Assembly: GCA_913778505.1 (NCBI GenBank)
Contig: CAJYWD010000003.1
Coordinates: 86,318 to 150,317, forward strand
DNA: 64,000 nt
DNA from: an uncultured Chryseobacterium sp.
GTDB taxonomy: Bacteria > Bacteroidota > Bacteroidia > Flavobacteriales > Weeksellaceae
Reading direction: 5' to 3'
Shown here: piece by piece, positions 37,962 through 47,783 of the stretch
Position numbering within the stretch: position 1 is the first letter of the stretch
Layout of the letters: each line of letters starts with the position of its first letter
Position numbers and translations under genes: made by a program
The notes under the pieces: model-generated
Databases searched by the model: none
Seen by the model: only the letters and a program-made list of their open reading frames with translations
Told to the model about the DNA's origin: nothing

Positions 37962-39017
37962 TTGGAACAACAGAGTTTTCACGCCATTGGCTTGATGTCC
38001 GGCACCAGTCTTGACGGACTGGATATTTGCTACGCAAAATTTATCCGAAACGTATCCAAATGGGATTTTCAGATTCTGAATTGTGAGACCGTTCCTTATA
38101 GTTCCGATTGGGAACACAAACTCAGAAATGCCATCCACCTTCCTAGCGAAGAATTGCTGAAACTGAATTCAGATTACGGCTTTCTTCTTGGCGAGCTAAC
38201 TCAAAATTTTATTAATGAATATCACATTAGCGAATTAGACTTGATCGCTTCTCATGGTCATACCGTTTTTCATCAGCCGGAAAATCGTTTTACACTCCAG
38301 ATAGGCGACGGAAGAGCTATAAAATCCAAAACGAATAAAACCGTGATTTACGATTTTCGTAGTCAGGATGTAATTTTCGGTGGCAACGGCGCTCCGCTGG
38401 TTCCAATAGGCGACGAACTACTATTCTCCGGATTTGATGCCTGTCTAAATCTCGGTGGCTTTTCTAATATTTCAATGAAGCGTGACGGCAAAAGGATAGC
38501 TTTTGATATTTGTCCTGTCAATATCATTTTGAATGACTACGCACAACAATTAGGCGAAAAATACGATAACAATGGCGAATTAGCGAGAGCAGGCAATGTT
38601 ATCACACGTCTTTTAAATCAATTAAATCAACTGCCTTTCTATCGACAATCGGCTCCCAAGTCACTTGGGATCGAATGGGTCAATATGGAAATCATTCCAA
38701 TGGTCAATGAGTATCGACCGCTAGATATTCTGGCAACACTTACCGAACACGCTGCGACACAAATTGCTGCTGTACTTAACAAACATGACATTCAGAACGT
38801 GTTGGTGACGGGCGGCGGTGCCTACAACAGGTTTCTGATCGAAAGGATCCAAAGCCTAAGTAATTCCGACATCAGCATTCCGGACCGCAAAATTGTTGAT
38901 TACAAGGAAGCTTTAATATTTTCCTTCATTGGTATTCTGAGGTCATTAAACCACAACAATGTGTTGTCCTCTGCCACGGGCAGTTCGCAAGATCACAGCT
39001 CGGGATTGATTTGCTGA
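37962..39017 (+). CDS. anmK: Anhydro-N-acetylmuramic acid kinase
   Basis: 351 residues beginning at a TTG (37962); no in-frame ATG lies before the conserved IGLMSGTSLDGLD motif (residues 8-20), so the rare start is likely. Other signatures: ASHGHTVFHQPE (about 92-103), GGNGAPLVPIGD (about 141-152), ASGxN-like LNLGGFSNIS (about 161-170) and VTGGGAYN (about 284-291). It phosphorylates and opens 1,6-anhydroMurNAc from cell-wall turnover to give MurNAc-6-phosphate. Cytoplasmic. Confidence 0.93.
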   Translation: MEQQSFHAIGLMSGTSLDGLDICYAKFIRNVSKWDFQILNCETVPYSSDWEHKLRNAIHLPSEELLKLNSDYGFLLGELTQNFINEYHISELDLIASHGHTVFHQPENRFTLQIGDGRAIKSKTNKTVIYDFRSQDVIFGGNGAPLVPIGDELLFSGFDACLNLGGFSNISMKRDGKRIAFDICPVNIILNDYAQQLGEKYDNNGELARAGNVITRLLNQLNQLPFYRQSAPKSLGIEWVNMEIIPMVNEYRPLDILATLTEHAATQIAAVLNKHDIQNVLVTGGGAYNRFLIERIQSLSNSDISIPDRKIVDYKEALIFSFIGILRSLNHNNVLSSATGSSQDHSSGLIC

Positions 39018-39095
39018 TCAGACAATCCAATCCAATGCATTTTTAATATAAATTTGTGGATGGAATACAACTGTCATCACCAGTACAGCCAGAAT

Positions 39096-39482
39096 TTAAA
39101 TCACTGAGCCTTTTGAAAAAATGCTAATTTTCCTCTGTTTAAAGATCAAAGTAAAAAAGAACGTAGCCAGGAAAACTATCAAATTGGATGCGAAAACATG
39201 CTGATAAAGTGCCTCATTATTAACATTTTCCACGGTACAAAATTTAACGGTTCCTAACGCAATTTTCATCGAAAAAATGAAATTATAAAGTGTAAGAACG
39301 ATGAAATTGGAGAAGAGATAACGCAAAAGAAGACCAAACCACATTTGTCTGGCAAAATATATTTTACTAATAATCAGTAAAAAGAGCGAGATCAGAAAGC
39401 TTACCAATGAATCGTAAATCCAAAAATTGTTACTTGATGGTAAGACAGCAGATAGTATCCCGCTGAAGATCAGGTAAATCAT
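39096..39482 (-). CDS. Small integral membrane protein, unknown
   Basis: 128 residues from the ATG at 39482, which has GGAGG 12 bp upstream; a GTG near 39527 and a TTG at 39566 are also possible. Four hydrophobic segments are seen (MIYLIFSGILSAVLPSS, YDSLVSFLISLFLLIIS, WFGLLLRYLFSNFIVLTLYN and FASNLIVFLATFFFTLIF). No family recognised. It lies after the terminator of the SRPBCC gene. Confidence 0.6.
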   Translation of the reverse strand: MIYLIFSGILSAVLPSSNNFWIYDSLVSFLISLFLLIISKIYFARQMWFGLLLRYLFSNFIVLTLYNFIFSMKIALGTVKFCTVENVNNEALYQHVFASNLIVFLATFFFTLIFKQRKISIFSKGSVI

Positions 39483-39564
39483 CGAAGAAACACCTCCATA
39501 AATCACTATTTCTTTTACAACAATCACAGTTTTAGCTTTTGTTAAATGTAGGCAAAATATGAAC

Positions 39565-39599
39565 AAAAAAATACCCTCCGGAAAATGATTAGGAGGGTA
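39565..39599 (-). terminator. Terminator after the SRPBCC gene
   Basis: Minus strand: TACCCTCC, 12-nt loop, GGAGGGTA, then a run of seven T. It is 22 bp after the SRPBCC stop. Confidence 0.75.
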
Positions 39600-39620
39600 A
39601 GTATTATTAAATTAAAAATT

Positions 39621-40007
39621 TTAAAGTTTTTCAATCTTATCGGTTAGTGCTGAAATAAAATTCTGCAGCGGCTTTTCCACCATCATTTTGATAAAGGGAT
39701 TAAATTTCCCTTCGAACAAAAGCTGAACTTCGGTCTGCGTATCGCTCATCGGATTCATTAATCCCGTCAAGGCAAAATCCAGGCTGGAGCTGGCTGACCG
39801 CAATACCACTTCCCTGTCCGAAACATTGTCGATTTTCAGCGCAATTTCCGGCATTCCTTTAAGTCCGAACTTAAAACCATCTTCTCTGGCCTCAAAATTC
39901 TGCAGGCTGTCCGGCATCAGATCTTTATAGTCCTGAGGATTTTTCAGCATTGCCGCCAGTTCTGATGAAGATTTATTTACAACAATTTTTCGTCCTTCTA
40001 AATTCAT
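39621..40007 (-). CDS. SRPBCC (START-like) family protein
   Basis: 128 residues, of the length and pattern of small START-like proteins of Bacteroidota: MNLEGRKIVVNKSSSELAAM, a central strand pair (EDGFKFGLKGMPEIALKI, VVLRSASSSLDFALTGL) and a closing long helix with KFNPFIKMMVEKPLQNFI. Such proteins bind small hydrophobic molecules; the ligand is not known. It is divergent from the NUDIX gene, 36 bp between starts. Confidence 0.75.
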   Translation of the reverse strand: MNLEGRKIVVNKSSSELAAMLKNPQDYKDLMPDSLQNFEAREDGFKFGLKGMPEIALKIDNVSDREVVLRSASSSLDFALTGLMNPMSDTQTEVQLLFEGKFNPFIKMMVEKPLQNFISALTDKIEKL

Positions 40008-40043
40008 TTTTATATTTTTGTATTAATATTAATAGCCTTACAA

Positions 40044-40655
40044 ATGTATAAAGTTTTTATCAATGAGAAGCAATTAATTTTGAGTTCCGAACCTCAAAAC
40101 AGCCCTAAAATATTGAATTACGATGGATCGCATAGTTTTGACTTTGCGCTTGATCTTCTAGAAAATACGGCATCGCAGGGCCTTAATATTTACCATTCTG
40201 ATATCGATCAATTATGGAAGGATTTTGGACAATACTTCAGAAAAATTGATGCTGCCGGTGGCATCGTGCTGAATCTGGAAAATAAAATACTCTTTATACA
40301 CAGACTGGGAAAATGGGACCTGCCGAAAGGTAAAATCGAAGCCGGCGAATCCCGGGAAGTTGCCGCAGTGCGCGAGGTGGAAGAAGAATGCGGGATTTCT
40401 GATCTGGAGCTGAAAGATTTCATTAATGCCACTTACCATATTTATACTGAGAGAAACGGTCAGAAAATCCTTAAAACTACCTTCTGGTTCAGAATGTTTT
40501 ATAAAGGTAATGAAGCGCCTAAGCCACAATTGGAAGAAGGCATCAACGAGGTAGGGTGGAAATCCGAAAGCGAGATAGAACAGCAAATTTTACCGGCTAC
40601 TTTTCAGAACATCCAACTCATTCTCAACGATTTCAAAAGTAAATTCTTTTTATAA
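40044..40655 (+). CDS. NUDIX hydrolase
   Basis: 203 residues. The Nudix box is complete: GKIEAGESREVAAVREVEEE with CGI (G96 to I118), which provides the metal-binding REVEEE. An N-terminal extension of about 70 residues precedes it. The substrate, a nucleoside diphosphate linked to another group, cannot be told from the sequence. Its end overlaps murF by 6 bp (convergent). Confidence 0.9.
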   Translation: MYKVFINEKQLILSSEPQNSPKILNYDGSHSFDFALDLLENTASQGLNIYHSDIDQLWKDFGQYFRKIDAAGGIVLNLENKILFIHRLGKWDLPKGKIEAGESREVAAVREVEEECGISDLELKDFINATYHIYTERNGQKILKTTFWFRMFYKGNEAPKPQLEEGINEVGWKSESEIEQQILPATFQNIQLILNDFKSKFFL

Positions 40656-41921
40656 AAAATCTATCACACGTTCCAGAGCAATCCCTCGCGAAGCCTTGAG
40701 AAGTACATTGTGAGAAGATATTTTGTTAGACTTTAGAAAATCGATTAAATCTAAAGTAGTCTCGAACGCTAGTGCCGAATCATTCACCAACCGAAAGTGC
40801 GGACCTACTGTGAGAATCTCGTCAAATCCGCTGGAGCGGGCAAGTTGCAGGATATCCTGATGTTCCTGGTGACTTTCCTCGCCAAGTTCCAACATATCCC
40901 CAATAATCACCGCCTTGCTACCTTCAAATGTCTTAAAGTTCTCCAAAGAAGCCTTCATACTGCTTGGATTGGCATTGTATGTATCCAGAACCAGGGTTTT
41001 ATTTCCCTTTTTCTGAATCTGAGAACGCATGTTGGACGGAATGTAATTTTCGATCGCATTTTTGATGTCCAAGATATCAATTCCAAAATAGAGTCCCAAT
41101 GACACTGCTGCAGAGATATTGTCAAAATTATAATTCCCGGTAAGGTTAGAAAATATCTCTGTTCCGTTGTAAGCAAGTCCTACGTAGTGGTCTTTGTTGA
41201 TGGACCTGTAATCATAATCCGAAGCCGCCGTTCCAAAGGTAATTTTGAGCTGATAGTCATCAGTTTTTTGCTTCTGGATTTCATCATTCTGATTAACCAA
41301 AATCTGTTTCTGAGCATGTTTCAGATAATCATAAAGTTCGGATTTTCCTTTGATGACACCATCATAACCTCCAAAACCTTCCAGATGCGCTTTGCCGAAG
41401 TTGGTAATGTATCCGATATCCGGCTGTGCCATGGCGCTCAGAAATGCAATTTCTTTCTGATGATTAGCACCCATTTCTATAACTGCAATCTGATGGCTTT
41501 CCCTCACAGACAGCAACGTAAGCGGCACGCCGATATGATTATTAAGATTACCGGAAGTGTACTGAACAGTGAATTTTTCGGCGAGTACGCTGCTGATGAG
41601 CTCCTTGGTGGTAGTTTTGCCATTGCTGCCCGTAAGTCCTATAAACGGAATCGTAAGCTGATTTCTGTGAAATACTGCCAAATCCTGAAGAAACTGCAAT
41701 GTCGAATCTACAAAATAAATTTTAGCATCTTCATCAGCGTACTGTTGATCTTCCACAATTGCTGCCAGCGCACCTTTACCAACAGCTTCCCTGGCTTTCT
41801 CAGCGGCATTATAGGTTTCTCCCGAAAAAGCAAAAAATAAACTGCCCTGCTCTACCTTGCGGCTGTCTATAACGACATTTTTGCTCTCTAAAAATATAGG
41901 ATAAAACGATTCAATATTCAT
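40650..41921 (-). CDS. murF: UDP-N-acetylmuramoyl-tripeptide--D-Ala-D-Ala ligase
   Basis: 423 residues, a short MurF. N-terminal UDP-binding domain (1-90), ATP-binding P-loop GLTGSNGKTTTKELI (residues 95-109), Mg site IGVPLTLLSVRESHQIAVIEMGAN, and C-terminal Rossmann domain with LDTYNANPSSMK (about 311). It adds D-Ala-D-Ala to the peptidoglycan precursor. It follows gldJ on the same strand after a terminator. Confidence 0.95.
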   Translation of the reverse strand: MNIESFYPIFLESKNVVIDSRKVEQGSLFFAFSGETYNAAEKAREAVGKGALAAIVEDQQYADEDAKIYFVDSTLQFLQDLAVFHRNQLTIPFIGLTGSNGKTTTKELISSVLAEKFTVQYTSGNLNNHIGVPLTLLSVRESHQIAVIEMGANHQKEIAFLSAMAQPDIGYITNFGKAHLEGFGGYDGVIKGKSELYDYLKHAQKQILVNQNDEIQKQKTDDYQLKITFGTAASDYDYRSINKDHYVGLAYNGTEIFSNLTGNYNFDNISAAVSLGLYFGIDILDIKNAIENYIPSNMRSQIQKKGNKTLVLDTYNANPSSMKASLENFKTFEGSKAVIIGDMLELGEESHQEHQDILQLARSSGFDEILTVGPHFRLVNDSALAFETTLDLIDFLKSNKISSHNVLLKASRGIALERVIDFL

Positions 41922-41954
41922 ACTTCAAAAATATTAAATTGACGGAATATAAAA

Positions 41955-41984
41955 ACAAAAAACAGCAGAAAAATCTGCTGTTTT
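41955..41984 (-). terminator. Terminator after gldJ
   Basis: AAAACAGCAGA, AAAA loop, TCTGCTGTTTT: 11-bp perfect stem. On the minus strand it is followed by a T-rich run, 20 bp after the gldJ stop. Confidence 0.85.
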
Positions 41985-42004
41985 ATTGATCAAAATAATA
42001 CTGA

Positions 42005-43618
42005 TTATCTTTTTGTACGTTTGGTCTTGTTACTGTTCTTAGCATCCTGAGCTACACGGAAACCAATCCATCCGTAACCTTTAGTCTGATTTTTAAAACG
42101 TCTTTGGCCCGGATCCAGCCAGTAAGATGAGTCTAACCAAGAACCGCCCTTCACTACTCTGATGTAGTCGGAGATTTGAGACGTTACTTTTTGCTTATCT
42201 TTCTCAAGTCTTACGCTTCCGTCTTTGTTGACAACAAATTTAGGCTTTACAGAATTATACATCAGGAAATCTGCACTGTCACTTGGAGGCGTACCACCTG
42301 CATCCAGCGAAGACTGATAATCACCATCACGGTAATTGCTGTCATCCATGATTTTCTTTCGCTCGAACTCACCAGGAAGACCTCTGTATATCAATCTTCC
42401 ATCTGACAAAGTATCGTACTTAATATCGGTATTGTCGATTTTTTTGTAGGTTCCGTCTTCATTTCTCACAGCCTGTGTCACCACATTACCTCTGTAGTAG
42501 TTGAAATCGCTGAAATCTTCGTCAATCATTGGTCTGTAGATATCGGCAGTCCACTCAGCAACGTTGCCGTACATTCCGTAAAGACCAAGATCGTTGGAAG
42601 GATACTGCTTAACATCAGAAGTTGTAGGCGAACCATCATTTTTCCAACCTGCAACACCGGAATAGTCACCTCTCCCGATTTTGAAGTTTTCAAGATACAT
42701 GCCTCTGTTTCTTCCTTTTTTACCTTTAAGATTATCAATTTCAGGATTTTTACCAAGATAGTTATTGTAATCTCTATTCTTCTGAAGACCTAGAGCTGCG
42801 AATTCCCACTCTACCTCTGTAGGAAGTCTGAATTTTTCCACTAATCCGGAAGTTGCACCTTTATTGGCTGCAATGATTCTCTCGTTTGTCGTCTTAATTC
42901 CTGACTTATTCTGCAGCTTTTTCTTGTCAATGTAAGATTCCATTTCAGGATCGTTCGATTTGAACTTATCCATATTGAATGTAGCACCAGCTGTAGCTGC
43001 CTTATCCGCACTATAGATGTCCTTAGCCAAAATACCCTGGTTCATCAATGCCTTTTCGTTAGCGCGCTCTGTCAACCAGTCGCAGTATTTGGTAGCCTGC
43101 AACCAGGAAACTCCAACCACCGGATAATAATCATATTCAGGTGAACGGAAATACGTCTCCGCGTAATCGTTACGGGATAATCTGTTATTCCAGACCAATG
43201 TATCAGGCAATGCGCCTACATAGATATTTTTGAAATTAGGATCGGTAGACGGAAACACAAATTTAAGCCAGGTGGTATATTCGCGGTATTCTGAGTTTGT
43301 AATCTCGGTATCACCAAGGAAAAATGAGCTTACCTGCATTCTTCGCGGGGTGTTGTTCCAATCGTGCATTACGTTATCATCTACCAGACCCATGGTGAAG
43401 GTTCCGCCTTCTACATATACCATTCCCGGCCAAGCTTTTGGCCTCTGTTGTTTCCCAGAAAAGAACCAACCGTCTTTGCTATTGGGTTTCCATCCGGTCT
43501 TACTAACGAATCCACTTCCGCCAGGTTTAGCACCCTTGGTGTTTCCTCCTCCTCCACAGCTCACCAGTAGCATTGTAGCACCTAAGGATAATAATGAAAA
43601 CAGCTTGATTTTTTTCAT
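42005..43618 (-). CDS. gldJ: Gliding motility / T9SS lipoprotein GldJ
   Basis: 537 residues from MKKIKLFSLL; an ATG seven codons upstream is also in frame. A lipoprotein signal peptide ends in MLLVSCGG (Cys about residue 21). The body is an FGE/sulfatase-modifying-factor fold: MVYVEGGTFTMGLVDDNVMH, FFLGDTEITNSEYREYTTW, YPVVGVSWLQATKYCDWLTE, and RVVKGGSWLDSSYW near the end, with WIGFRVAQDAK. GldJ and GldK share this fold; the length and the neighbouring porU favour GldJ. It is an outer-membrane lipoprotein needed for gliding and stabilises GldK. Divergent from porU. Confidence 0.9.
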   Translation of the reverse strand: MKKIKLFSLLSLGATMLLVSCGGGGNTKGAKPGGSGFVSKTGWKPNSKDGWFFSGKQQRPKAWPGMVYVEGGTFTMGLVDDNVMHDWNNTPRRMQVSSFFLGDTEITNSEYREYTTWLKFVFPSTDPNFKNIYVGALPDTLVWNNRLSRNDYAETYFRSPEYDYYPVVGVSWLQATKYCDWLTERANEKALMNQGILAKDIYSADKAATAGATFNMDKFKSNDPEMESYIDKKKLQNKSGIKTTNERIIAANKGATSGLVEKFRLPTEVEWEFAALGLQKNRDYNNYLGKNPEIDNLKGKKGRNRGMYLENFKIGRGDYSGVAGWKNDGSPTTSDVKQYPSNDLGLYGMYGNVAEWTADIYRPMIDEDFSDFNYYRGNVVTQAVRNEDGTYKKIDNTDIKYDTLSDGRLIYRGLPGEFERKKIMDDSNYRDGDYQSSLDAGGTPPSDSADFLMYNSVKPKFVVNKDGSVRLEKDKQKVTSQISDYIRVVKGGSWLDSSYWLDPGQRRFKNQTKGYGWIGFRVAQDAKNSNKTKRTKR

Positions 43619-43778
43619 GATATGTATAGAAATTTTCAAAGTACAAAGAAAAAATAAATTCTTTAATTAATCAAATATTGAATGTCTTTTTTTGATGAAA
43701 CGCAATTAAATTAATTTTATTATATACCATTTCTTTAAAAAAATCGTTTATTTTGTAATCTAAAATAAAATATCATTG

Positions 43779-46700
43779 ATGAAATTCAAATTTTATAATC
43801 TGGTTCTCTCTCTTGTCATGATCATGGGTTATTCCCAAAAAATTACGATTAACTGGGAAGGTTTAAAACCTTTCGATCGCGGCCAAGAGCAGAAACCAAA
43901 CTATCCTTATTTCAGCAATCCTACTTACCAGTTCTTTGATAACAGTATTTATGCCAGTCTTAATTTTAAGACCGCTGGCGATATCATTGTCGGCCAGATG
44001 GAGTGGAGTGAATTGGCACCTAATGAGAAAGGCGATCTTTCTGTAAGCGTTCTTCCTACAGTACCTGAGACCAGCATTTCGTACTTCCGCAGCAATGAAG
44101 ATCAGAACAGATATGCCAATATTTTCATTGAGACCCTAAAGCAGGAGAACGGCAAAATTTTTAAATTAATTTCTTTTTCCATCAATCCTTCGGCTGCAAA
44201 AGGCCAAACTTTAGCACCTCCGACACCAGTCCGGTATGGAACTACCGAAAATCCTTTGAAATCCGGAACTTTTTACAAGATCAAGGTGGATAAAAGTGGG
44301 ATTTTCAAGATCACAAGGCAATTTCTTCAGCAGAACGGTATTAATCCGAGCAGTGTAGATCCGCGGAATTTCCGCATCTATGGTAATGGCGGAGTCGCCC
44401 TTCCCGAGTATAATATTGATGGCCGTTACAGTGCATTGCAGCAGGACGCCATTCAGGTAGTGGGCGAGGAAGACGGCGTGTGGAATGATAATGACTATGC
44501 CTTGTTTTATGCACAAGGTCCCAACGCATATAATATTTACAATAGAACTAATGGAAAAGGATACAAACGTGTCGATCACCGTAACGACCCTTCCAATAAT
44601 TTTATCAATATTTACGATGATTATTCCTACTATTTCATCAACTTTGATATCGGACCAGGTCTGCGCGTTGCAGCGGTGGACAACAACCTTCCCGCCACAC
44701 TCATCACCAGATTTGATGATTACCAGTTCCTGAACGAGGAAAAATTCAACCTCGTTAAATTAGGACGAATCTGGGTAGGCGATGCTATTTCCGGAAGCAG
44801 AGAGGTCAACTTTACGACCAGAAGTCCTATGCGCACGGGCGATCTCATTACTTTCCGTGCTCAGGCCGTGGCTTTCAATGCACAGTCTACAAAGATTAAC
44901 ATTGATTTTAACGGTCAGTCTGGAACACCAACTACCGGTACCAGTACGGAAATATTTTATCAGTTGATGAATTTTTCGTCCACGGCAACTAACCAGACCG
45001 GCAATTCATTGAAATTCAAATTTACGCCGGACACTGCCGGCAATCCGAACGGCGCCTACTATTTTGATTATGCCGAGGTTCAGTACAAAGAAGATCTGGT
45101 GTTCAATGGCACACAGATGAATTTTCGCGATTTCAGCATTGCCGAAGGGCAAAACGGACTCTATGGTTTTTCTGTGAGCAATGCCGGGGAAATGGAGCAA
45201 ATCTGGGATGTGTCGGACATTACAAGAGCCAAGCGTGTAACGAATAAAAATGCGCAGCCTTCCACGTTCAATTTTGGTTACCTTGCTAATAGTCCTTATT
45301 TCAATAATGAATTCGTAGCGTTTAAAAATTCTGCTGCGTATACGCCTGCGTTTGTGGGCAGAATAGACAATCAGGATCTGGCAGCACTTTCAGGAATCGA
45401 TTATCTGATAGTAGCGCAGCCTTCTTATTTTGCGCAGGCACAGCGGCTGGCAGACTATCATAAATCCAAAAACAACTGGAATGTAGCCGTTGTGGATGTT
45501 AATAAAATCTATAATGAATACAGCAGCGGAGGCAAAGATATTACTGCCATCAGAGATTTTGTGACCAAGCTCTACAGTTCGGGTAGCCTAAAATATGTTT
45601 TTCTCCTTGGAGATACGTCCTATGATTACAAAAACAGAATTGCCAATAACACGGACGTACTACCTAGCTACCAGAGTGAGGTGAGTTCAGACTTTGCCAA
45701 CTCTTATGTAACAGACGATTACTTTGTTTTGGCAAAGCCGCAGGAAGTAAAGACTGGCATTGTTAACGTTTTCCAGTTTATTCCGGATCTCCCTATCGGG
45801 CGACTGCCTGCGGACAATATCCAAGAGGCAAAAATCCTGATTGACAAAACATTGGCCTATTACAATGCCTTGCCAAATCAGTCCAATCCTTTTGGCGAAT
45901 GGCGGATGAAAATGGATTTTGTAGCAGATGATGATTATGAAGGGGCGAATATTCCGTCTGGAGTGCCCGGCCCATTCCATTATCTGGTAGAATATGCCAT
46001 TAATCAGAATTTTTCCGCAACCAATAAGCCGGAATACAATCTCAGAAAGCTCTATCTGGATGCTTTTCCTGCGGTCACTTCTGCAGGCGGCCAGCGCTAT
46101 CCGCAGGTCAATCAGGCCATCTCCACCGATATGGGGAACAGTCTTTTTATGTTCTACTTTGGTCATGGCGGTATCAACGGATGGGCACAGGAACGTGTAC
46201 TGACCTCCACAGAAGTTCAGGGATTTAATAATTTTTCGACCGTTTACAGCAGATTCCCTCTCGTCTCTACAATTACGTGTGAGTTTGCCTTATGGGACGA
46301 TCCGGGCACCAATTCTGTGGGTGAACAAATGATTAAAATGCCCACTGGCGGAGCGGCTACTATGATTACTTCCAGCCGGGCGATTTCAGTAGATTACGGA
46401 AGAACTTTTACGCCTTACTTCATCAATAAACTTTTTGCGGTTGATCCTTCGACAGATGACTTCTCTACGATTGGTAAGGCTCATCTGGATGCTAAAGCTG
46501 CACAATTTGCCTCGTCCCCGAATATCAATGCACTTCGCGTTAATTTCCTGGGAGATCCAGCCATGAAACTGGACAGGCCAAAACGTCTGATCCAGATTGA
46601 CAATGTTGATACGCCCGTAGCCGAACAAATCAGAGCGTTGGATTTTGTGAAAGTCAAAGGACATATCAATAAGGCAGATGGCACCAAAGATTCATCTTTC

Positions 46701-47741
46701 AATGGCCGTGTTGTGGTCAATGTTTTTGATAAACCGGTGACTAAGAAGACACTGAACAATGACCGTGTCCCAGAAGGTACTGCGCCGATGGTCATGGAAT
46801 TTAAGGAAGAACCAGGCGCTATTGTTAAGGCTTCAGGAAAAGCGGTGAACGGCGAATTTAATGTTGAGTTTTATGTTCCGAAGGATATCAATTACACTGT
46901 GGGCAACGGAAGATTATTAGTCTATGCAGAAAACTTCCTGGAAAGAGGCTCCTCCGCTTTTGACGTTTTCAATAATCAAGATCAGAAAGTAGGCGAGATC
47001 AATCCTAATGGCATCAATGACAGCGAGCCGCCGGCAGTGAATTTATATATGAATAACCTGAACTTTGCCAATGGCGGTATCACCGATCAAAACCCGACAT
47101 TACTGGCCTGTCTCAAAGATAATATGGGCATCAATGCCGCAGGTGCCGGAATAGGACATGATATTACATTCTTCCTGGATGGCAACATCGTGGGCACAAC
47201 CTCGGTGAATGATTATTATTCCTCCGGAGACGGAAATGGCTGCAGCTCCAACCTTCAGGATTATCAAAAAGGTTCTGTAAGTTATCCGCTGAAGAATGTG
47301 GCACCGGGAGAACATCAGCTCACCTTTAAAGTTTGGGACATCAACAATAATTCTACGACAGCCACGTTAAACTTTGTAGTAAAAGACGAGACCAATCAGA
47401 AGCTGGAAGTCAACAGACTGCTGAACTGGCCAAATCCTTTCACAAATAAAACTTACGTACAATTCGAGCATAATTGTGACGATATCCTGGACGTGAATGT
47501 GCAGATTTACACCATCACAGGGAAAATTGTCAGGACGCTTTCCGCCACCGTGGCCTCTGCAGAACGCACTTTGGAAGGCTACAGAACGCCAAGACAGGCC
47601 ATAGAATGGGATGGAAAAGATGATTTTGGCGATACGGTAGCAAAAGGTACTTATATTTTTAAGATATTTGCACGCAGCCAGAATCAGGAAAAATGTTCCG
47701 GCAGCGCTACGGCAGTAGAAAAAATGGTTTTATTAAAATAA
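43779..47741 (+). CDS. porU: Type IX secretion system sortase PorU
   Basis: 1320 residues from ATG at 43779 (a TTG three bases upstream is not needed), with a signal peptide (FYNLVLSLVMIMGYSQ). Peptidase C25 (gingipain-like) domain from about 530 to 920: YLIVAQPSYFAQAQRLADYH, VFLLGDTSYDYKNR, catalytic His796 in FYFGHGGINGW and Cys834 in STITCEFALWDDP. A type A T9SS C-terminal domain closes the protein (NWPNPFTNKTYVQFEHN, KGTYIFKIF). PorU cleaves the CTD of cargo and attaches it to A-LPS on the cell surface with PorV. It lies 37 bp upstream of porV. Confidence 0.95.
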   Translation: MKFKFYNLVLSLVMIMGYSQKITINWEGLKPFDRGQEQKPNYPYFSNPTYQFFDNSIYASLNFKTAGDIIVGQMEWSELAPNEKGDLSVSVLPTVPETSISYFRSNEDQNRYANIFIETLKQENGKIFKLISFSINPSAAKGQTLAPPTPVRYGTTENPLKSGTFYKIKVDKSGIFKITRQFLQQNGINPSSVDPRNFRIYGNGGVALPEYNIDGRYSALQQDAIQVVGEEDGVWNDNDYALFYAQGPNAYNIYNRTNGKGYKRVDHRNDPSNNFINIYDDYSYYFINFDIGPGLRVAAVDNNLPATLITRFDDYQFLNEEKFNLVKLGRIWVGDAISGSREVNFTTRSPMRTGDLITFRAQAVAFNAQSTKINIDFNGQSGTPTTGTSTEIFYQLMNFSSTATNQTGNSLKFKFTPDTAGNPNGAYYFDYAEVQYKEDLVFNGTQMNFRDFSIAEGQNGLYGFSVSNAGEMEQIWDVSDITRAKRVTNKNAQPSTFNFGYLANSPYFNNEFVAFKNSAAYTPAFVGRIDNQDLAALSGIDYLIVAQPSYFAQAQRLADYHKSKNNWNVAVVDVNKIYNEYSSGGKDITAIRDFVTKLYSSGSLKYVFLLGDTSYDYKNRIANNTDVLPSYQSEVSSDFANSYVTDDYFVLAKPQEVKTGIVNVFQFIPDLPIGRLPADNIQEAKILIDKTLAYYNALPNQSNPFGEWRMKMDFVADDDYEGANIPSGVPGPFHYLVEYAINQNFSATNKPEYNLRKLYLDAFPAVTSAGGQRYPQVNQAISTDMGNSLFMFYFGHGGINGWAQERVLTSTEVQGFNNFSTVYSRFPLVSTITCEFALWDDPGTNSVGEQMIKMPTGGAATMITSSRAISVDYGRTFTPYFINKLFAVDPSTDDFSTIGKAHLDAKAAQFASSPNINALRVNFLGDPAMKLDRPKRLIQIDNVDTPVAEQIRALDFVKVKGHINKADGTKDSSFNGRVVVNVFDKPVTKKTLNNDRVPEGTAPMVMEFKEEPGAIVKASGKAVNGEFNVEFYVPKDINYTVGNGRLLVYAENFLERGSSAFDVFNNQDQKVGEINPNGINDSEPPAVNLYMNNLNFANGGITDQNPTLLACLKDNMGINAAGAGIGHDITFFLDGNIVGTTSVNDYYSSGDGNGCSSNLQDYQKGSVSYPLKNVAPGEHQLTFKVWDINNNSTTATLNFVVKDETNQKLEVNRLLNWPNPFTNKTYVQFEHNCDDILDVNVQIYTITGKIVRTLSATVASAERTLEGYRTPRQAIEWDGKDDFGDTVAKGTYIFKIFARSQNQEKCSGSATAVEKMVLLK

Positions 47742-47783
47742 AAAATTTAAATATTGGTAAACTTTTACCTTAAAAGAACAAAA

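Noticed and set aside
41187..41840. A 217-codon plus-strand frame opposite murF
   Set aside because: The minus strand encodes MurF with a P-loop; the antisense peptide has no recognisable domain.
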